From CAZFQD01 sp964520885 (lineage in GTDB: Bacteria; Bacillota; Clostridia; Oscillospirales; SIG519): 10,387 nucleotides of DNA. Location: the NCBI GenBank assembly GCA_964520885.1, contig CAZFQD010000082.1:1-10387 (forward strand). Direction: 5' to 3'. The notes below the pieces were generated by a model. That model had not been told where the DNA came from. It was given only the letters and a program-made list of their open reading frames with translations, and searched no databases. The stretch's first letter is position 1. Every line of letters starts with the position of its first letter. The translations under genes and the position numbers were made by a program. Positions 5,915-10,387 of the stretch are shown here, piece after piece.

Positions 5915-6943
5915 TTAAATCAATAATAAATTTATATATCCATTTCTATTAAATATTATACTTGAAATATCATTAATATCAAGTATTTTATCACTTTTTT
6001 CATTAGTTTTACTTACAATTCCGTCAGAAATTTTATAACTTCCGTTGTTTTGCAAAATTAACTCGTCTTTTACTGAAAAAACTATTTCTAAATCAGGATT
6101 ATTGTTAGCAAAAAGACATAAAACTTTATAAAGATTTACAATTCTAATCATTCCTATTTTATAGTTTTTCCCTTTTTCTTGACTAAAATAAGAAGGAACA
6201 ATTGCCTTAATTTCATCTACACAAAAATATTCAAGCACAGCGTTTTTAAATTCAAAATAACTAACATCTTTAAAGCAAAATTCGGTAATAATCCCTTGCC
6301 CGTTTTCAATTTTATAAAATAAATAACCACAAGGCACAAAATTATTAAATATTTTTAACACCTTAGTATTTTTTGCAATGCCATAATCTTTAATCAAAAA
6401 TTCAAAGGTCTTTTTATCTCTGCTAATTGAAAGTTCTTGTTGGTAATAAACCTGGCTATAAATTTTACTAAAAAACAAAGCATCTTTGCTTTCTTTAAAT
6501 GTAATATTGTTTTTTATAATTTCTCTTTCTTGTGATATCGTGATTTTTTTATTATAATAACTTGTAAAAAAACCTAACTTTTTATAATATTCAAATAGTT
6601 TTCCATTAGCAGGACTTAAAGCACAAAAGGCAACATCATTTTCATATAAATTATTTAAGGCTCTTTCAATTATTATTTTCATCTGCCCTTTTTGCCTATA
6701 ATCTATATATGTAGTCGCACCGCAAAGATAAGAGGTTTTAACTTTTGTATTTAAAAAATTCATAAAAAAGGGCAAAAGATAAAGACAAGAAATTATTTCC
6801 CCATTTTGTTGACTGTAAAAAACATTTTCATCATTATAAAAATAATCAAAAAACAAATCTATAAACTCTCTATTATCTAAAAAGTTTATTTCCCACATTT
6901 GTTTTAATTCGTTTTCAATTGTTTCTTTTGTTTTGTTAATCAT
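5915..6943 (-). CDS. Eis-like GNAT acetyltransferase (GNAT + SCP2-like C-terminus)
   Basis: A 342-residue soluble protein with Eis-family layout. The N-terminal GNAT domain has the acetyl-CoA signature GATTYIDYRQKGQMKIII (75-92, the RxxGxM-type loop R83-M88) and the helix-turn segment PANGKLFEYYKKLGFFTSYY (111-130). A second, degenerate GNAT-like region follows at about 150-265. A C-terminal SCP2-like part starts at MIRIVNLYKVLCLF (265-278) and includes VKDELILQNNGSYKI (291-305). Eis enzymes acetylate aminoglycosides and protein lysines in mycobacteria; Firmicute relatives mostly have unknown substrates, so antibiotic resistance should not be assumed. I use the ATG at 6943, which has GGA seven bases upstream. 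A TTG at 6973 or an ATG at 6955 would add 10 or 4 residues but lack ribosome-binding sites. It starts 19 bases after rimI. Confidence 0.85.
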   Translation of the reverse strand: MINKTKETIENELKQMWEINFLDNREFIDLFFDYFYNDENVFYSQQNGEIISCLYLLPFFMNFLNTKVKTSYLCGATTYIDYRQKGQMKIIIERALNNLYENDVAFCALSPANGKLFEYYKKLGFFTSYYNKKITISQEREIIKNNITFKESKDALFFSKIYSQVYYQQELSISRDKKTFEFLIKDYGIAKNTKVLKIFNNFVPCGYLFYKIENGQGIITEFCFKDVSYFEFKNAVLEYFCVDEIKAIVPSYFSQEKGKNYKIGMIRIVNLYKVLCLFANNNPDLEIVFSVKDELILQNNGSYKISDGIVSKTNEKSDKILDINDISSIIFNRNGYINLLLI

Positions 6944-6962
6944 AAAGTTTTCCATTCTACAT

Positions 6963-7412
6963 TTAATTGTCAATTGATATGTATTTACTCATTAATAAAG
7001 CATCTTCTGTTGGATTTTCATAAAAGTTTTTTCTTGTGCCATCTTTTGAATATCCGCATTTTTCATAAAGATTTATTGCATTAATATTTGAAAGCCTAAC
7101 CTCTAAAAATAGCTTATTTGCCCCTTTTTCCTTTGCTGTTTCAAAAGCCTTCAAAATTAGTGCTTTTGCTATGCCTTTGTTTCTAAAATTTTGCTTAACT
7201 GCTAAATTTAATATTTGTGCTTGGTCAACTATTAAATAAAGCCCAATATACCCTGCAAACTGTTCTTCAACAGTTGCCATTAAAAAAATACTAAATGAAT
7301 TTTCTAAGCTCTCTATAAACTGCTCTTTACTCCAAGGCAAAGAAAAACATTCTTTTTCTAATAAAGCACATTCATCTATGTAATTTTGGTCAAGTGGAAA
7401 TATGGAAATCAA
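6963..7412 (-). CDS. rimI: Ribosomal protein S18 alanine N-acetyltransferase (RimI-like)
   Basis: Compact single-domain GNAT of 149 residues. It has LPWSKEQF at 25-32, the acetyl-CoA loop QNFRNKGIAKAL at 74-85 (RxxGxA), E104 in FLEVRLSN and Y116 in INLYEKCGY. These last two match the catalytic Glu/Tyr pair known in enterobacterial RimI. The conserved R...FYENPTEDALLM end is at 127-141. In many Firmicutes rimI lies by tsaB/tsaD; here it is separate, after polA, so the acceptor could be other than S18. The start is TTG, chosen because GGGGG sits seven bases upstream and no better start exists nearby. A candidate promoter lies at 7505-7533. It is the first gene of the run rimI, Eis-like, DJ-1, cyclo-ligase, CPBP protease. 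Confidence 0.9.
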   Translation of the reverse strand: MISIFPLDQNYIDECALLEKECFSLPWSKEQFIESLENSFSIFLMATVEEQFAGYIGLYLIVDQAQILNLAVKQNFRNKGIAKALILKAFETAKEKGANKLFLEVRLSNINAINLYEKCGYSKDGTRKNFYENPTEDALLMSKYISIDN

Positions 7413-7467
7413 AGAAAAACCCCCAAAACTATTTTCTTTATTTAATATTTCTCTTGTTCTGACTTCT

Positions 7468-7500
7468 AATTAAGAAATGCAAAGCATTTCAACCTTAATT
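7468..7500. repeat. Two-part hairpin in the polA-rimI spacer
   Basis: The inner stem GAAATGC/GCATTTC (7474-7480 with 7484-7490) closes a 3-base loop. An outer stem AATTAA/TTAATT (7468-7473 with 7495-7500) encloses it with a four-base bulge. No T-tract follows on the minus strand, so a simple terminator for polA is not supported. It could be a repeat unit or an RNA structure in the leader of rimI. Confidence 0.5.
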
Positions 7501-7526
7501 CTACATTATACATTCTACATTCTACA
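7499..7526 (-). repeat. 28-bp heptad array between polA and rimI
   Basis: Four 7-bp units, plus strand TTCTACA, TTATACA, TTCTACA and TTCTACA. It has the same unit length, unit number and AATnnnn pattern on the minus strand as the arrays around mltG. It starts directly against the hairpin at 7468-7500. Confidence 0.7.
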
Positions 7527-7533
7527 TTGCAAA
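7505..7533 (-). promoter_or_regulatory. Candidate promoter of the rimI operon
   Basis: On the minus strand TTTGCA (7533-7528, four of six -35 bases) is followed after 17 bases by a perfect TATAAT (7510-7505). The -10 arises from the one unit of the heptad array that differs from the others (ATGTATA instead of ATGTAGA). It lies just beyond the polA stop, which would allow the downstream operon independent transcription. Confidence 0.4.
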
Positions 7534-7538
7534 AAGCC

Positions 7539-10097
7539 TTAACTTTTTGCCTCTTCCCAACTTTTGCCCATTGAAACCTGTGCAATTAATGGAACACATA
7601 ATTTTGCGGCATTTTCCATTTCATTTCGTATAATTTCACTTACCTTTTCTATTTCGTCCTTATGTGCTTCAACAATCAATTCATCGTGAACTTGCAAAAT
7701 TAAGCGAGAGCGAAAATGCCCCTCCACTAATTTGTTATAAACTCTAACCATTGCAATTTTTATTATATCAGCGGCTGTGCCTTGAATTGGAGTGTTAAGG
7801 GCTATTCGCTCACCAAATGCCAAAATGTTTTTATTGGTTGCCTTTAATTCGGGGATATATCGTCTTCTGCCAAACATTGTGGTAACATAACCGTCTTGCT
7901 TTGCTTTTTCCACAATATCGGTCATATATTTTTTAACACCTTTGTAAGTCTGCAAATAACTGTCAATATATTGTCTTGCTTCTCTTCTTGTAACTTTAAT
8001 ATCCTGCGAAAGTGAAAAATCGCCAATGCCGTAAACTATACCAAAATTAACAGCCTTTGCCCTGCTTCGCATAAGAGGAGTAACCATTTCAATTGGCATA
8101 TTAAATACTTGTGAGGCAGTAATAGTGTGAATGTCCTCATTGTTTTTAAAAGCATCAATCATTGCCTTGTCATTTGCAATATGGGCTAAAACTCGCAGTT
8201 CTATTTGAGAATAATCGGCATCCAAAAGCACAAAATCAGGTTGCTTTGCAACAAATGCTTTTCTTATTTCTTTTCCCATTTCCGTTTTAATAGGAATATT
8301 TTGAAGATTAGGCTCAGTGCTACTAATTCGCCCTGTTTGAGTTACGGTTTGCTTAAAATTAGTATGAATTCTGCCATCTTGCCCAATTACTTTTAGAAGC
8401 CCATCTGCATAAGTAGATTTTAATTTAGCTAACTGTCTAAACTCCATAATATAATCAATAATTATATGTGTTCCTTGTAATTTTTCTAAAACTTGTGCAT
8501 TTGTTGAATAGCCTGTTTTTATTTTTTTAAAGGAGGGCAATTTTAGCCTTTCAAAAAGAACTTCTCCCAATTGCTTTGGGGAATTAATATTAAATTTAAC
8601 TTCGGCACTTTCATATATTAATTCAGTTAGCTCATTTAATCGTTTGTTTAATTGCTCGCTAAATTGTTCTAACTCACTTTTATCCACCATAAAACCATAA
8701 TGCTCCATAGAGGCTAAAACTAAGCAAAGCGGTAGTTCAATATCAAAATATAACTGTTGTTGCCCATTTTCTTTGATAATTTGCTCCATATTCTCGCAAA
8801 TTGTGGGGAGACAATAACAAAATTCGCTAATATTATTTGCGTTATTTTCAGTAAATTCTTGTGCTAAACGGTCTAAATTATAACTGTTTGCAGATGGGTT
8901 TATTAAATATCCTGCAATTTCACTATCAAATGCTAAGCCCTTAATATTAATGCCCTGCTTTAATAAATAATGTGCAAAAGGCTTAATATTATGAGTGTAT
9001 TTTTTTATATTTTCATCGGATAGCACTCCGCATAAGTCAAAATCTAAGCCATTTTCAAGGTCAAAAATGCAAATTTCATTTTCCATATTAAAATATAAAA
9101 GGTGATTTTCTTGCTCAAAAAGAAAGTATAACTTTTTATTTTTTGTGGCATAATCGATTATTATTTTGCTTTCAACCTCTTTATTCGTAACCTCAATAGC
9201 CTTTTTTTGCTCTTGTAAAACTTCAACATCCTCTAATTTTAGCCTTGAAATAAAACTATTAAAATCAAGGTCTTTTAAAACGGAGGCTAATTTATTGTCG
9301 TATTTTTCTTCAAATAAATAGTCCTCTATTTCGCTTTCTAAGGGAACAGCACAATTTATTGTAACTAAACTTTTGCTCAAATATGCCATTTCCTTGCCCG
9401 TTCTTAACTTTTCCTTTAATGTGTCTTTAATATTTAACTCTTCTAAATTATTGTAAATATTATCAATTGAGGAAAATTCACTAATTAAAGAAAGTGCGGT
9501 TTTTTCTCCAATCCCTGCTACACCGGGAATATTATCCGAAGCATCTCCCATTAAAGCCTTAACATCAATTAATTGCGAGGGGGAAACACCATATTTTTGG
9601 AAAACCGCATTTTGGTCATAACTTTGTGTTTCTGGCTTGCCACCCTTAGTAACAGTTAACTTTACTAAAACCCCATCTCCTGCTAATTGCAAATCGTCCT
9701 TATCCCCAGTGGCAATAATACATTCAATTCCTTGCTCTTTGCACTCGGTTGCTACTGTGCCTATTATATCGTCTGCCTCGTAGCCTTCTTTTTCTAAAAT
9801 TGCAATATTCATAGCACATAAAAGTTCCTTTAACGGTTCCATTTGCTCCGCTAATTCATCAGGCATTCCCTTTCTATGTGCCTTATATTGTTCATATTGT
9901 GCGTGTCTAAAAGTTTTCGCCCGCAAATCAAAGGCAATACAAAGATAATTTGGCTTTTCCTGCTCAATAAATTTAAGTAAAATATTGAAAAAGCCAAAAA
10001 TGCCATTAGTGTGTAGCCCCTTAGAATTAGTAAGGGGACGAATGCCATAAAAAGCACGATTTATTATACTGTTGCCGTCAAAGATAACGAGTTTCAC
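7539..10097 (-). CDS. polA: DNA polymerase I, proofreading-deficient type
   Basis: Replication and repair polymerase of 852 residues. The 5'-nuclease domain (about 1-290) has its metal ligands: D7 in FDGNS, D57 in AFD, EADD at 107-110, TGDKDD at 130-135, and the helix-hairpin region GDASDNIPGVAGIGEKTA at 184-201. The middle domain (about 310-425) keeps the fold (AFDSEIAGYLINP at 389-401), but the DxE motif of a 3'-5' exonuclease is replaced by IIDYATKN (313-320), so proofreading is expected to be absent, as in many Gram-positives. The polymerase domain is intact: motif A DYSQIELR (628-635), motif B R677, K681, F685, Y689, and motif C VHDE (803-806). F685 is the usual ddNTP-discriminating Phe. 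The start is GTG with an AAAGGATG ribosome-binding site, and a promoter lies 45 bases upstream. Confidence 0.98.
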   Translation of the reverse strand: MKLVIFDGNSIINRAFYGIRPLTNSKGLHTNGIFGFFNILLKFIEQEKPNYLCIAFDLRAKTFRHAQYEQYKAHRKGMPDELAEQMEPLKELLCAMNIAILEKEGYEADDIIGTVATECKEQGIECIIATGDKDDLQLAGDGVLVKLTVTKGGKPETQSYDQNAVFQKYGVSPSQLIDVKALMGDASDNIPGVAGIGEKTALSLISEFSSIDNIYNNLEELNIKDTLKEKLRTGKEMAYLSKSLVTINCAVPLESEIEDYLFEEKYDNKLASVLKDLDFNSFISRLKLEDVEVLQEQKKAIEVTNKEVESKIIIDYATKNKKLYFLFEQENHLLYFNMENEICIFDLENGLDFDLCGVLSDENIKKYTHNIKPFAHYLLKQGINIKGLAFDSEIAGYLINPSANSYNLDRLAQEFTENNANNISEFCYCLPTICENMEQIIKENGQQQLYFDIELPLCLVLASMEHYGFMVDKSELEQFSEQLNKRLNELTELIYESAEVKFNINSPKQLGEVLFERLKLPSFKKIKTGYSTNAQVLEKLQGTHIIIDYIMEFRQLAKLKSTYADGLLKVIGQDGRIHTNFKQTVTQTGRISSTEPNLQNIPIKTEMGKEIRKAFVAKQPDFVLLDADYSQIELRVLAHIANDKAMIDAFKNNEDIHTITASQVFNMPIEMVTPLMRSRAKAVNFGIVYGIGDFSLSQDIKVTRREARQYIDSYLQTYKGVKKYMTDIVEKAKQDGYVTTMFGRRRYIPELKATNKNILAFGERIALNTPIQGTAADIIKIAMVRVYNKLVEGHFRSRLILQVHDELIVEAHKDEIEKVSEIIRNEMENAAKLCVPLIAQVSMGKSWEEAKS

Positions 10098-10142
10098 TTA
10101 ATTCATCCTTTAATAGTCAATTATTATTTATCAATTGTTTTT

Positions 10143-10170
10143 ATTATACCACAGCAACAGCCTATTTAAA
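10143..10170 (-). promoter_or_regulatory. Extended -10 promoter of polA
   Basis: The minus strand carries TGGTATAAT (10151 down to 10143), a perfect TATAAT with the TGn extension. TTTAAA (10170-10165, four of six -35 bases) lies 16 bases upstream. The -10 is 45 bases before the GTG start. Confidence 0.7.
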
Positions 10171-10209
10171 AGAAATTTTTGGCATTATTTTTTTTGCTGT
10201 AAGCAAAAT

Positions 10210-10275
10210 GTGATATCCGTGCTACGCACGGGTGATATAATATGAACCCACTTCACGCACCGCAGTGCACATCAC
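10210..10275. repeat. Hairpin-repeat element upstream of polA
   Basis: Two short hairpins in unusually GC-rich DNA for this window. CCGTGC-TAC-GCACGG (10217-10231) is bracketed by direct copies of GTGATAT (10210-10216 and 10232-10238). GCAC-CGCA-GTGC (10257-10268) is followed by ACATCAC. The alternation of GTGAT(A/G)T spacers with small hairpins resembles iterated intergenic hairpin repeats I recall from Clostridia. No protein or known RNA family is recognised. Confidence 0.5.
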
Positions 10276-10387
10276 ACCGCGGAAGTTTGACACTTGTCTA
10301 ACTAAAAATCACCCTAAAAGCCTTGAAAAAGACTAATTTTTTTGTCAAATTTTCAATTTAGGTATCGCGTTATTTTGCGTTTTATGT
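10276..10387. other. Right-end spacer with no recognised gene
   Basis: The sequence returns to AT-rich composition. I see a GACA...TGTC short inverted repeat at 10289-10296 (GACACTTGTC region), T- and A-tracts, and no open reading frame with a ribosome-binding site, tRNA or terminator that I can defend. The next gene lies outside the window. Confidence 0.4.

Noticed and set aside
5915..6943. Reading the Eis-like gene as an aminoglycoside resistance gene
   Set aside because: Family membership alone does not show drug acetylation, and the setting is housekeeping.
7499..7526. Tandem repeats considered as a CRISPR array
   Set aside because: Units are 7 bp, contiguous and without spacers; no cas genes are present.
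9851..10057. 68-residue open frame on the minus strand inside polA
   Set aside because: It lies wholly within the well-supported 5'-nuclease domain of polA in another frame and has no family resemblance.

Overview
The window is AT-rich chromosomal DNA with features of a low-GC Firmicute of the Clostridia type. The signs are a DNA polymerase I whose proofreading motifs are lost, strong purine-rich ribosome-binding sites, several TTG/GTG starts, an MltG of the Gram-positive type, and a tiny Cys-tailed membrane protein of a kind I associate with Clostridia. No species can be named from the sequence. All but one of the genes lie on the minus strand, so the window reads biologically from right to left. 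I see no phage, insertion sequence, CRISPR, rRNA or tRNA.

Right end (10387 to 7539): a 290-base spacer holds a hairpin-repeat element and a good extended -10 promoter, followed by polA. Next (7413-7538) is a short spacer with a hairpin and a four-unit 7-bp repeat that also supplies a possible promoter. It leads into a compact run: rimI, an Eis-like acetyltransferase, a DJ-1/PfpI protein, 5-formyltetrahydrofolate cyclo-ligase and a CPBP-type membrane protease. Gaps in this run are short or negative, except for a 97-base gap carrying a perfect 20-bp palindrome. The 3566-3789 spacer contains the only plus-strand gene, a 31-residue membrane peptide. It is divergent from mltG, and its promoter overlaps the mltG promoter. 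Left of mltG is a 268-base repeat-bearing spacer, then an unusual uracil-DNA-glycosylase-superfamily-like protein, and finally folC.

Functionally this is mostly housekeeping. polA serves replication gap filling and repair. rimI and perhaps its acetyltransferase neighbour modify proteins or small molecules. The cyclo-ligase and folC both act on the folate pool (salvage of 5-formyl-THF, and polyglutamylation). mltG terminates glycan strands during wall synthesis. The least ordinary elements are the Cys-tailed small membrane protein and its divergent promoter, the UDG-like orphan, and a set of 28-bp heptad arrays (four 7-bp units each). These arrays sit in three spacers and touch the start or stop regions of genes. 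I found no evidence of a new multi-gene system; the findings below are modest and mostly concern the spacers and the small protein.
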